This document shows, one piece after another, positions 4,759 to 11,733 of a stretch of DNA of 24,785 nt. The notes below the pieces were generated by a model, which saw only the letters and a list, made by a program, of their open reading frames with translations, made no database searches and was not told the origin of the DNA. The position numbers were made by a program, and so were the translations under genes. The DNA comes from a virus. Within the stretch, counting starts at the first letter, position 1; the number at the start of each line of letters is the position of its first letter. The stretch is taken from IMG/VR virus record IMGVR_UViG_3300028550_003281, positions 1 through 24,785 of that record; one strand, given 5' to 3'.

Positions 4759-4766
4759 TATATTTG
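4759..4766 (+). promoter_or_regulatory. -7 box TATATTTG only 4 nt before the start codon at 4771
   Basis: TATATTTG matches TAnnTTTG and is separated from ATG by CTAC alone, so transcription would begin at or next to the start codon and give a leaderless mRNA. The same box and spacing recur at 12203-12210. A TTG lies at 4730-4732, with a somewhat long spacer. Confidence 0.55.
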
Positions 4767-4770
4767 CTAC

Positions 4771-5649
4771 ATGGCATTATTTGACAACATTAACTCTAGG
4801 TATACCCAGTCTATGGCTGAGGGCGGAACCTATCAAAGGGACGCCTCCGTAGGAGGGTACAGCAGAAAGGAGCTGAAGGGGCTCAGTAAGCAGGCAAAAA
4901 GCGGTTCCCTTACCCAGAGAGAGCGGGCGCGATACGAACACCTTAGGGGTGAACGCAAAGGAAGGCGAAAGAGGGGACTGCTTGCGGGACTTGGTGGGGC
5001 AGCCGCTCTAGCAGGTGGTTTAGCTGCAGCTGGAAAGCTCGGAGGAGGAAGCGGAGGCGGTGGTCTAATGGATAGTATAAAGAATAGATTACAGGCCAGA
5101 ACGGAAAGAAAGGCAGAAGAGGAGCAGTTCAACAGACGGGACGCTAACCTTCAGCAAGAGTTAAGAGATGATAACCTTGCAAGCGCTATTGAGGGGTCGG
5201 AAGATCAAGAAACTTTTTCCCGAGAGGGCCGAAATGCGGAGACTTATCAAATGAACCCATTAGGGGAGGAGGACGAAATAGAGGGTGATGAGAGCGGAGA
5301 AGAACTTGGAAGACAGGCAGCTGAAATGAGAGCAGCTAGGGATGCAGAAAGAGCTAGAATAGATGCAGACCTTCAGGATAATTTTGATTATAAGACTATT
5401 ACTTCAGGCGAGGCTCCTCGAGACTATGATGGGGATACGTTTGAAAGGCTCAATTTAGGAACAGGAACAGACACTCAAGATCGTAGTATGTTTAATGAAG
5501 AGTTTGGAGAAGGCGACCTATATGAGCAACAAACTGGAATGCCTATAAGAAGAGACGGGCCAAGAGCTAAGTTTGGGATGAAAGTAGGGACACCGAAACA
5601 ACAGAAGATAGATAGACTACGTAAATTTATGAGGAATAAATACAGATAA
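4771..5649 (+). CDS. Glycine-rich internal virion-like protein (292 aa)
   Basis: The basic N-terminal third (SRKELKGLSKQAKSGSLTQR, ERKGRRKRG) is followed by a Gly/Ala-rich hydrophobic stretch at about residues 68-98, which could insert into membranes. A charged, probably disordered Glu/Arg/Asp-rich region follows. The C-terminus is basic (FGMKVGTPKQQKI ... RKFMRNKYR). Similar composition is seen in internal or DNA-ejection proteins of tailed phages, so a virion role is inferred; the family is not recognised. First gene of the late module, directly behind a probable leaderless promoter, and its stop overlaps the next start as TAATG. Confidence 0.8.
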   Translation: MALFDNINSRYTQSMAEGGTYQRDASVGGYSRKELKGLSKQAKSGSLTQRERARYEHLRGERKGRRKRGLLAGLGGAAALAGGLAAAGKLGGGSGGGGLMDSIKNRLQARTERKAEEEQFNRRDANLQQELRDDNLASAIEGSEDQETFSREGRNAETYQMNPLGEEDEIEGDESGEELGRQAAEMRAARDAERARIDADLQDNFDYKTITSGEAPRDYDGDTFERLNLGTGTDTQDRSMFNEEFGEGDLYEQQTGMPIRRDGPRAKFGMKVGTPKQQKIDRLRKFMRNKYR

Positions 5650-6128
5650 TGGCAACACTAACCAGCACAATAACAGAAAACATAACCTTAAACGGAGCTG
5701 ACAGGGGATCCACTAATACATTAAGTGTAGCAAGTGTAACTCAGGTGTTCCACCGTATTGTAACATGTCCCACAGGCCAAGATACCACTGTAGCCACATT
5801 TGCAAGTACTGTAGACGATAGCGCAGTATCTGGTAGTTTAGATGTAGAAGACGTAAAGTACATAAGGGTGACAAACCTTGATGGCACCAACCCAATAAAC
5901 CTGTCTTTACAGGTAGATGCGGGTGAAGACGATACAGCAGCCGATGAGTCAGCCTCTATACTTATAGCGGCGGGCAGGAGTTTTATTATGGGGGTGCCCA
6001 GTGAGGGTTTTGCTGTTAGCGATGCAAACGCTAGTATTATAACTGGAGTGCATTTACACAACCTAGAATCATTATTAATAGATCCTTTAAGTGAGTCAGT
6101 TACTGTAGAGGTCTTTATAGCAAGCTAA
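5649..6128 (+). CDS. Beta-rich structural protein (159 aa)
   Basis: Begins MATLTSTITENITLNGADRG and consists of alternating beta strands with little charge. VKYIRVTNLDGTNPINLSLQ followed by SILIAAGRSFIMGVPSEGF and SESVTVEVFIAS is the pattern of small phage decoration or tail-surface proteins. It resembles in layout (strand, N-rich loop, strand, aromatic P/G turn, final EVF/EYA strand) the four tandem paralogues at 20032-21992, but by eye I cannot prove homology. It sits between two glycine-rich virion-like proteins, so a particle role is likely. Confidence 0.75.
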   Translation: MATLTSTITENITLNGADRGSTNTLSVASVTQVFHRIVTCPTGQDTTVATFASTVDDSAVSGSLDVEDVKYIRVTNLDGTNPINLSLQVDAGEDDTAADESASILIAAGRSFIMGVPSEGFAVSDANASIITGVHLHNLESLLIDPLSESVTVEVFIAS

Positions 6129-6130
6129 TT

Positions 6131-7978
6131 ATGCAAACAAAAAGAAAAACCCCACCTAAACGCTTTACAGGAAGCTCAAAGAAAAAATCCTACGGAATAG
6201 GCGGTGCCGTAATGACCCTAGGTAAAAACTTATTACAGGGAAAGAAATTTGGAGATGGGATGTTTGGGGGTGTGCTTAAAGCTGGTGTTACCCCAGGGAG
6301 TGGAGTGGGTGCTGGACTTGGGTTAGCAGGTGCTCTTGCTGGTAAGTCAAAGAACCCCGCACTCCAGAAATTAGGTACAGGCTTAGGTATGGCTGGTAAT
6401 GTAGCTGGTATGTTTACTGGTGGCGGTGGTGGTGGAGCCCTTCAGGGGTTAGCGGGTAAGTTTGCAGGAGGAGGCGGGGGAGCTGGTTTTCAAAACATAA
6501 TGCAAACCCTAGGTAAAGGCGCAGGCGGAGGCGGTATGAAAAACATCCTAGGCAGTTTACTTGGAAATACAACCGCAGCGGACGGAATGAAAGTGTATGC
6601 CTCTGGAGGTTCTATACCTCGCATGAAAGTTTTGAAAAGCATGGAGCACGGAGGCACACATGACGGAGAAGACAGCGCTGCTCCTGGATATGATTTTAGC
6701 TTACTACCTACATCAGTAATCCAAAATGCAGCTTCAGGTAGTTTTGAACCAAGAGTAACATCTGGAGGTATGACAAAAGCATCCGACCGCAATACCGTTA
6801 CTACAGAAGATGCAAGAGGCCAAGGCGCTGCGGCAGGCGAAGAAGGTTTTCAGCAGGCTCAAAACCCGTCAAATGTAGGTGCGTTTAATCTCACAACAGG
6901 AGATGGTCAAAGATTTGATCCGACGACAAGTTCGCTAGACAGCGACCTAAGCGAAGAGCAACTCCAGAATCTTTTAAGTGGTGACTTTGGCCAAAAGCAC
7001 TTAAGTGGAGAAGGATCTCTCGATGATCAGTACCGTGTATACACCGCTGATGTCAATAATTATTTTGAGGAACAAGGGCCAGAAAAAATGCTGGAGGAGG
7101 TTAAGCAAAATATAGCCAACGACCCTGAATACGCTAAACACTTTAAAAACGCTAATGAGGATGATTTCGTAAATATAGCTTTAACAAAGGCTACAGATAA
7201 GTTGATAGGTCCAGCTCATGGGTCTTTATACACTATGAAAAAATCTGCACCTATGACGGCAGGCTACACAAGTCGAGACTATATTACAACCGTAGGTAAT
7301 CCATGGCAAAAAAATGATGGAGGTGACGGAGAAGATCCAAGCTCTAACACTTTTATAGCTTCTGTTGGCAACAAAGCTGTTCATCCTGATCATATTATGG
7401 ATCTCTATAGGATTGCAGAGGCTAACAATATAGATGTTCAAAAAGATTCCCCAGAGACTAGAGATTTTATAGAATCATTTATTAAGAAAACGGGTAAGTC
7501 TATACTGCCTAATGAAATGGGAGCCTATGATGGTGTATTTAAAAATTACGGACAAAAGATAGAGAACATTCGGGCTAGAGCCATGCGTAATGGAGATAAA
7601 TCTCAAAGTCGACTTACGATGCAAGAGTTTATGGAAATGTACCCCGATCAGGTTTTTGATTCCAATGTCTCGTATGGGGAGCCGTCAGAAGGTCAAGGCT
7701 TGAGAAAGGAAGAGAATATGTCTATCATTAAGGAAGAGCAAAGACCAGCCTTCGTGGAGGAGTACTTTAAGAGTAAGGGTATAACTAACCCTACTCTGGA
7801 GGATAGAGAATCTGCAGATAGCGCATACGAAAAAAATCCTGACATGTTTGCCAAGGTGATAAAAGACCTCACCCCTCGTAATATGCCTAAGTTTGCTCAA
7901 GGAGGGAGAGTAAAACTCATGAAAAAAGGAGGAAGAAGCTACGGCGGAGGCGGCGCTCTATCAGCCCTTATGCGTTAG
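6131..7978 (+). CDS. Large glycine-rich virion-like protein (615 aa)
   Basis: Residues 20-150 are Gly/Ala/Leu-rich with several GGGGG runs and hydrophobic blocks (GAGLGLAGALAG, GTGLGMAGNVAGMF), a composition known from phage internal or membrane-active proteins. Residues about 152-180 contain GMKVYASGG, RMKVLKSMEHGG and THDGE. The middle (about 250-560) is a charged, soluble domain with no motif I recognise. The C-terminus returns to FAQGGRVKLMKKGGRSYG and a Gly tail. The K-x-M-K-x-GG motifs are shared with several other small proteins in this window. Role inferred as an internal or tail-associated virion protein. Its stop overlaps the stop of the convergent gene 7975-8502. Confidence 0.8.
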   Translation: MQTKRKTPPKRFTGSSKKKSYGIGGAVMTLGKNLLQGKKFGDGMFGGVLKAGVTPGSGVGAGLGLAGALAGKSKNPALQKLGTGLGMAGNVAGMFTGGGGGGALQGLAGKFAGGGGGAGFQNIMQTLGKGAGGGGMKNILGSLLGNTTAADGMKVYASGGSIPRMKVLKSMEHGGTHDGEDSAAPGYDFSLLPTSVIQNAASGSFEPRVTSGGMTKASDRNTVTTEDARGQGAAAGEEGFQQAQNPSNVGAFNLTTGDGQRFDPTTSSLDSDLSEEQLQNLLSGDFGQKHLSGEGSLDDQYRVYTADVNNYFEEQGPEKMLEEVKQNIANDPEYAKHFKNANEDDFVNIALTKATDKLIGPAHGSLYTMKKSAPMTAGYTSRDYITTVGNPWQKNDGGDGEDPSSNTFIASVGNKAVHPDHIMDLYRIAEANNIDVQKDSPETRDFIESFIKKTGKSILPNEMGAYDGVFKNYGQKIENIRARAMRNGDKSQSRLTMQEFMEMYPDQVFDSNVSYGEPSEGQGLRKEENMSIIKEEQRPAFVEEYFKSKGITNPTLEDRESADSAYEKNPDMFAKVIKDLTPRNMPKFAQGGRVKLMKKGGRSYGGGGALSALMR

Positions 7979-8502
7979 TTAGGATTCCAGCTTGCTGGTG
8001 GGTCAAATGAACAGCCCCCTGCGTAGTACGTAGTATTTTCGTCATCTATGCTAGCTTTTATTAAAACAAAGTCGTGATCGTAGTATACCTTACCTACATC
8101 GCCCAACCCCTTTGTTTCATCACCAACACGTATAACCGTATTGCCCATAAGTTTGCCAGTGGTTTTGTTTCTAGCCCCTATGTGGTATATACCCTTTCTG
8201 TATACAGAGAACCATAAAAGGAAGTTACCATCGTGCTTGTCCGTCTGTTCTCTATTAAGTGCAATCTCTCTGGCTATATAGTTATCCGTTAGGTACGGCT
8301 TGTCCTCAATAGGCATATCCCATCTGTAGCATCCACAGACGTTTTCAGGCTCTGCCCACACCTCCCACTCTACGTAGCTCTGATCAGCAGTAACCCAGCT
8401 GCAGTGACATTCATCAAAAGCTATCTGGAACCTTACAATTTCTTCTTGCGATAATATGCTTAACGATAATAAGCATGCAGTAAATAAAAATAAATTCTTC
8501 AT
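7975..8502 (-). CDS. Secreted hypothetical protein (175 aa) in reverse orientation
   Basis: Begins MKNLFLFTACLLSLSILSQ, a typical cleavable signal peptide (lysine, hydrophobic core, small residues near 18-20), followed by a Trp/Tyr/Asp-rich domain with four Cys in the first half (ECHC at 31-34, and CGC near 56-58) and one near the C-terminus. It should be exported and may be disulphide-bonded. Family not recognised. It runs against the surrounding late genes and is bounded by a convergent stop overlap on one side and a long non-coding leader on the other. This suggests an accessory (moron-type) gene that may be expressed separately. Confidence 0.7.
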   Translation of the reverse strand: MKNLFLFTACLLSLSILSQEEIVRFQIAFDECHCSWVTADQSYVEWEVWAEPENVCGCYRWDMPIEDKPYLTDNYIAREIALNREQTDKHDGNFLLWFSVYRKGIYHIGARNKTTGKLMGNTVIRVGDETKGLGDVGKVYYDHDFVLIKASIDDENTTYYAGGCSFDPPASWNPN

Positions 8503-8675
8503 AGTATATAAATTAAAGGTTAAAGATTCAGTCGTATATTTGGACTGCTGATCTTAATATAGAACTAATTTTCGATAAAAACAAATTTGATTGAATAAGT
8601 TTTATTTCAACCCAAGGAGGAAACATCGGGATCATGCAGTAGAAGCTGAGAAAACTAGACTAAATAAAATAAAAA
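8503..8675 (+). promoter_or_regulatory. Promoter and long 5' leader of the DUF5675-like gene
   Basis: TATATTTG (8535-8542) fits the Bacteroidota -7 box and faces the gene at 8676, giving a leader of about 130 nt. Within the leader AAGGAGG (8614-8620) is an unusually strong Shine-Dalgarno for this genome, yet the next ATG (8634) opens a two-codon frame, ATG CAG TAG. The gene's own ATG has only an A-rich tract before it. The left part also holds the upstream region of the minus-strand gene 7975-8502, for which I see no clear promoter. Confidence 0.45.
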
Positions 8676-9191
8676 ATGAAACTAGAAGTAATAAGGTTCA
8701 ACAAAGGGAAAGACTCAACTAACGGAATATTATTTGATATAACTAATGGTAAAAGAAAATTTTTATGCTATACTCTCGAAGATGAGAGCCGCACTGAAAA
8801 AGTGTGGGGAGAAACTTGCATACCTGAAGGAGAGTATGTTCTCGGTCTTCGGACTGTGGGGGGACATCATGCTAAGTACTCTAAAAGGTTTGCTGACATC
8901 CATATGGGGATGCTTCACGTACTGGATGTACCTAATTTTAAATATATTCTTATTCATTGCGGCAACACTGACGAGGATACTGCTGGTTGTCTGCTCTTGG
9001 GTGATTCGCAAGAAAACAACAACATCAAAGAAAACGGATTTATCGGACGATCTACCCAAGCCTACTTCCGAGTCTACGAAGACATCGCAAAAGCGGTCAA
9101 AGAAGAAGAGTCAACGATAACGTATAGAGATTTTGCGGACTGCCTATTGCTCTCCAAAGCTGATACAAATAAATTTTTTGGAAAATGCTAG
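8676..9191 (+). CDS. DUF5675-like protein, candidate cell-wall-active protein (171 aa)
   Basis: The core resembles the DUF5675 family found in phages and Bacteroidota: a strand LCYTLEDE, then IPEGEYVLGLRT, a histidine-containing loop, LHVLDVPNFKYILIHCGNT and DEDTAGCLLLGD. His94 and Cys105 in the IHxGN...DTxGC pattern recall the H...GC active-site spacing of L,D-transpeptidase-type domains; that link is my inference, not established. In phages such a gene could serve lysis or wall remodelling. The C-terminal 45 residues are helical and charged. A second, out-of-frame ORF lies entirely inside this gene. The stop overlaps the start of gene 9185-9694. Confidence 0.75.
   Translation: MKLEVIRFNKGKDSTNGILFDITNGKRKFLCYTLEDESRTEKVWGETCIPEGEYVLGLRTVGGHHAKYSKRFADIHMGMLHVLDVPNFKYILIHCGNTDEDTAGCLLLGDSQENNNIKENGFIGRSTQAYFRVYEDIAKAVKEEESTITYRDFADCLLLSKADTNKFFGKC
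8746..9120 (+). CDS. Embedded out-of-frame membrane protein, candidate holin (124 aa)
   Basis: Nested completely within the DUF5675-like gene in the +1 frame. Residues 1-45 are amphipathic and Lys/Met-rich; residues about 48-88 are strongly hydrophobic (TYWMYLILNIFLFIAATL then ILLVVCSWVI), enough for one or two transmembrane helices. Residues 89-124 form a very basic, Ser/Thr/Lys-rich cytoplasmic-type tail. This is the architecture of many phage holins, and overlapping lysis genes are known (for example lambda Rz/Rz1 and the phiX174 E gene in D). Evidence for translation is only the ORF length and composition; no ribosome site is evident. It could be a chance frame. Confidence 0.35.
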   Translation: MVKENFYAILSKMRAALKKCGEKLAYLKESMFSVFGLWGDIMLSTLKGLLTSIWGCFTYWMYLILNIFLFIAATLTRILLVVCSWVIRKKTTTSKKTDLSDDLPKPTSESTKTSQKRSKKKSQR

Positions 9192-9694
9192 GTTTAGGAC
9201 TAGGTGCAACAGAAGGAGGAGTAGTAGATGCTGGTGAAGCCTTATTTCAGTTAGTTTCAAGTGGAGGGTTTAGCACTGGGTCTTCTGACGATGAAAATGT
9301 AAAATTGCTTATGCCATTAGGCACCACAAGCAAGACGTTTGTTGGTATGGATGGTATCAATAACAATGCTATAATACCAGGTTTAACGGCAAGTGTAACG
9401 ATAACGCATAAATCTAAAGATACTGGCTCGGGGCTTGAAGCAATAGACCCCGTTGAAACAAGTACAGGAACTCTTAATTGCTACGATAACGGAGGCTTTA
9501 TAATCTTATCTCAAGCTAGCTCATCTACTGTTGCATCAAACTTTGCGCTAGACTTTACGGCGTCGCCATTTTCAGGTGTGGATGCAGTAGGAGACAACAA
9601 TCAGTATTCTGTAACGGTAAATAGCTTAAGTTTTTCGGGTGCAATTAGTCCTGCTGCTAGGACAACTGGCAATTTTAACGTAGACGCAAAATAG
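9185..9694 (+). CDS. Beta-rich structural protein (169 aa)
   Basis: Starts MLGLGLGATEGGVVDAGEAL, then a mostly beta-strand, Ser/Thr/Gly-rich protein with little charge (SVTITHKSKDTG, GGFIILSQASSS, NQYSVTVNSLSFSG). Composition and strand pattern are those of phage head-decoration, tail-tube or baseplate-type proteins; I cannot assign one. The Gly-rich N-terminus could form a flexible arm. Its start overlaps the stop of the DUF5675-like gene, so they are co-translated. It ends 7 nt from the convergent gene 9702-10124. Confidence 0.75.
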   Translation: MLGLGLGATEGGVVDAGEALFQLVSSGGFSTGSSDDENVKLLMPLGTTSKTFVGMDGINNNAIIPGLTASVTITHKSKDTGSGLEAIDPVETSTGTLNCYDNGGFIILSQASSSTVASNFALDFTASPFSGVDAVGDNNQYSVTVNSLSFSGAISPAARTTGNFNVDAK

Positions 9695-9701
9695 TTTTTG
9701 T

Positions 9702-10124
9702 TTAGCTTTCGAGCTCTCTATATACTCTCTGTACAAGAAGCCTGGCTTTCTGAGTCAAAGCATACCTAACCCTATAGTTGTATTTAGTTTCATCCCTAAA
9801 AAGATGATCCTCATATGTGTTAGAGGGTGTTAGCTTATCAAAATGTTTATATATGTAACCCTTATTAGCTAAAGGGTATATAAAGCGATTCTGCGTGTTG
9901 TTCTTATTCATCCCCATATCCTGTGAAGCAAAATCTATAGTAAAAAACTGAAGGTCGTAACCCCATAATAGAAACTCTACCTCTGAAAATGTTAGATCGG
10001 TATTTTTGTTTATATTACGTTTAACTTGTTTTAATCTCTTAAGATGGTTCCTTAAAATATATTTCTTATCTTGCAGAGCAAAGTCTCTGAAGAGGCGCTT
10101 TTTTGGAACTCTACTTTTAGGCAT
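9702..10124 (-). CDS. Winged-helix (MarR-like) DNA-binding protein (140 aa)
   Basis: A basic N-terminal helix (KKRLFRDFALQDKK, residues 7-20, and KRLKQVKRNINKN) is followed by LTFSEVEFLLWGYDLQFFTI, MNKNNTQNRFIYPLANKGYI, a wing-like segment with YNYRVRYALTQKARLLVQRV. That order (helix, recognition helix with N-R-x-x-x-L-x-x-K-G-Y, wing, LT-x-K-A-x long helix) is the MarR-type winged helix. A transcription regulator of the late genes is the obvious inference. It stands on the opposite strand, and its start is only 3 nt from the likely start of the divergent gene at 10128, so any promoter must lie inside coding sequence. Confidence 0.7.
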   Translation of the reverse strand: MPKSRVPKKRLFRDFALQDKKYILRNHLKRLKQVKRNINKNTDLTFSEVEFLLWGYDLQFFTIDFASQDMGMNKNNTQNRFIYPLANKGYIYKHFDKLTPSNTYEDHLFRDETKYNYRVRYALTQKARLLVQRVYRELES

Positions 10125-10127
10125 TTA

Positions 10128-10451
10128 ATGAATTTATTACGCAAAGATATGGAAGAAGAGGCTTTTTTCTTAGAAATACAGCGTTTATCTTTAGAGATAG
10201 ATGCGGTAGTAGACAAATACGACATGCGAGACAGGGTGGCGTCAATAATGATAACAGGGATAATGGATGAGGATTTTTTCGGTAACGTAAGACTAAAGGC
10301 TATATATAGCTATAGTCTGCAATCAAAGGAAGAGTTAGATAGTATAATGGATTTTGTAAATAGCACCTGGCACGAAGAGGAGATTAATAACATAGAAGGA
10401 TATAAAGATATAGACGATCTACTGGACGGAACAGGAATAGAATTAGAATAA
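10128..10451 (+). CDS. Hypothetical acidic late protein (107 aa)
   Basis: I prefer ATG at 10128 (MNLLRKDMEEEAFFLEIQRL), because an in-frame ATG at 10071 would overlap the divergent regulator by 54 nt; ATG at 10149 is also possible. The protein is acidic and mainly helical, with VVDKYDMRDRVASIMITGIM in the middle and a DDLLDGTGIELE tail. It looks like the small conserved protein often found ahead of packaging genes in Bacteroidota phages, but I cannot give a role. Two bases later the next gene starts. Confidence 0.7.
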   Translation: MNLLRKDMEEEAFFLEIQRLSLEIDAVVDKYDMRDRVASIMITGIMDEDFFGNVRLKAIYSYSLQSKEELDSIMDFVNSTWHEEEINNIEGYKDIDDLLDGTGIELE

Positions 10452-10452
10452 A

Positions 10453-10692
10453 ATGGAAGGACTTATTAGAAAAATCGTGGTCGGAAGAGACCCTAAAGAC
10501 GGTATGGCTTATTATATTGGTATGCGAGCAGGGGCGGGCAAGGTAAGCACCATTATACAGGATGATCGTCACCTGTCTAAATATGGAAAAAATAGATACC
10601 TTGTGTACATGGAGGATACTGAGGGGGCTCAGACTCTATGGAAAGCTATAGACGGAATGCCCTGTATGTTAGAATTTGATTGTAATTTTTGA
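10453..10692 (+). CDS. Small hypothetical protein (79 aa)
   Basis: MEGLIRKIVVGRDPKDGMAY, then IGMRAGAGKVSTIIQDDRHL and YLVYMEDTEGAQTLWKAIDG. Compact alpha/beta protein; the spacing of strands and an acidic/aromatic end suggest a single small domain. Function unknown, family not securely recognised. It is embedded in the run of conserved small genes (10128-11733) leading up to the packaging block, with A-rich start context AATAAAATGG and no Shine-Dalgarno. Confidence 0.75.
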   Translation: MEGLIRKIVVGRDPKDGMAYYIGMRAGAGKVSTIIQDDRHLSKYGKNRYLVYMEDTEGAQTLWKAIDGMPCMLEFDCNF

Positions 10693-10693
10693 T

Positions 10694-10873
10694 ATGAGCA
10701 AGAGCAAAGGACTAGGAGACACTATCGAGAAGCTAACGACTCGAACAAAGATAAAAGCCTTGGTTGAGGCCAATCGCAAGCGCAGAGGGAAGAAAGAATG
10801 CGGTTGCGCAAAACGCAAAGATAAATTAAATAAAATGTTCCCATATAAAGACTCTAAGAATGAAGACGTTTAA
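10694..10873 (+). CDS. Small CGC-motif phage protein (59 aa)
   Basis: Start taken at ATG 10694 (MSKSKGLGDTIEKLTTRTKI), 1 nt after the preceding stop; the upstream in-frame ATG at 10676 lies in the previous gene and lacks support. The pattern KGLGDTIEKxT...IK..VE, ECGCAKRKDKLNKMFPY is shared by small proteins I have seen in Bacteroidota phages. The CGC pair with basic flanks may bind metal or nucleic acid. Precise role unknown. It overlaps the GroES-like gene by 14 nt. Confidence 0.75.
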   Translation: MSKSKGLGDTIEKLTTRTKIKALVEANRKRRGKKECGCAKRKDKLNKMFPYKDSKNEDV

Positions 10874-11456
10874 TCTATTTGTGGTTAAGATAGACCATAG
10901 GCTTAAGGAAACGATAACCTCGGATAGCGGATTCGAGCTACATATAGACGCAAGGTTTAACGACTTTGACAATCGAACTACGGAAGGCCCCGTTGTGTGT
11001 GTGCCTTTTAAGTTTGATACAGGGGTGGAAGAGGGGGACACCTTGTACTTCCATCACCTAGTAGTTTTAGGTGGAGATAATAACGGTCAGATTTTTACAG
11101 AAGAAGACAACACCTATATCGTTACTTACGATCCAAACAACGCAATTGGAAATCAAGCTATAGCATATAAAAGCCAGAAAGACGGGAAGATACGATGTCT
11201 AGCTGGATGGTGCCTATTGAAGTCTGTAGAACAGGAGGAGCTAAAGCTTCAGTCCAGCCTTATAGAGATAGTGGACCTAAAGGAATCTTTACCCACAAAG
11301 GGTGAGGTTGCCTATACATGTAAAGAGGCTGATGATCAGGGGGTTGTGCCTGGGGACGTTGTAGGGTTTAAGCAGAACAGAGATTACCGTATAACTATAG
11401 ATGGGACAGAGTATTACCGAACCCGCGCAGAAGATTTAATGTATGTCGAAAACTGA
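10860..11456 (+). CDS. GroES-like co-chaperonin with two barrels (198 aa)
   Basis: The C-terminal domain (about 144-198) shows the GroES ending clearly: KGEVAYTCKEADDQGVVPGD, VVGFKQNRDYRITIDGTEYY and RTRAEDLMYVEN, matching the GroES scheme G-x-V-V..., V-K-x-G-D-x-V-x-F, I-D-G-x-E-Y, R-E-x-D-I. The N-terminal domain (about 1-120) repeats it loosely: FVVKIDHRLKETI, TEGPVVCVPFKFDTGVEEGD and KIRCLAGWCLLKSVE. It is about twice the length of GroES, so a tandem-barrel phage co-chaperonin is likely, working with host GroEL to fold capsid proteins, as T4 gp31 does. No GroEL gene is present. Overlaps the next gene by 14 nt. Confidence 0.7.
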   Translation: MKTFNLFVVKIDHRLKETITSDSGFELHIDARFNDFDNRTTEGPVVCVPFKFDTGVEEGDTLYFHHLVVLGGDNNGQIFTEEDNTYIVTYDPNNAIGNQAIAYKSQKDGKIRCLAGWCLLKSVEQEELKLQSSLIEIVDLKESLPTKGEVAYTCKEADDQGVVPGDVVGFKQNRDYRITIDGTEYYRTRAEDLMYVEN

Positions 11457-11733
11457 ATTTAGCACCATAGGGGCTTCCAGAAGGCTTATGTCTAGCATGG
11501 AGATAGCTATAGATAATATGATCGAAGAGATTAAAAAGCCTGTAGACCCTGAGATTAACGGTAGCGCCCGTAAGGCTGAGTTACAGTCCATTAAGCAAAC
11601 AGCAACAGACTGTAAAGAGCTCATTATAGAAAGGCAGAGGTTGGCACAAATGGTTAAGGACCTTGAGTCTAGCGGAGATATAAAAGATATAAAAGACTAC
11701 AGTGGCGGGTTTGCCGAAAGGTTTTCGAAATGA
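11443..11733 (+). CDS. Small helical protein, possible packaging accessory (96 aa)
   Basis: MSKTEFSTIGASRRLMSSME, followed by long helices (MEIAIDNMIEEIKK, AELQSIKQTATDCKELIIERQRLAQM) and a C-terminal KDYSGGFAERFSK. Helical and charged with a conserved-looking aromatic tail. Its place shortly before the HNH and terminase genes would suit a small terminase subunit or a packaging accessory, but I see no helix-turn-helix, so I leave the function open. Confidence 0.7.
   Translation: MSKTEFSTIGASRRLMSSMEIAIDNMIEEIKKPVDPEINGSARKAELQSIKQTATDCKELIIERQRLAQMVKDLESSGDIKDIKDYSGGFAERFSK

Noticed and set aside
8763-9059. 98-codon minus-strand frame antisense to the DUF5675-like gene
   Set aside because: Third open frame in the same stretch; no start context and no coherent domain. 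Its existence also warns that the embedded plus-strand ORF may be a composition effect.
9695-9725. AGCT-TTCG-AGCT hairpin between the convergent genes as a terminator
   Set aside because: Only 4 bp and no U tract behind it; too weak to claim.
10071-10127. Upstream ATG that would extend gene 10128-10451 into the divergent regulator
   Set aside because: It needs a 54-nt head-to-head overlap with gene 9702-10124, and the extra residues show no pattern.
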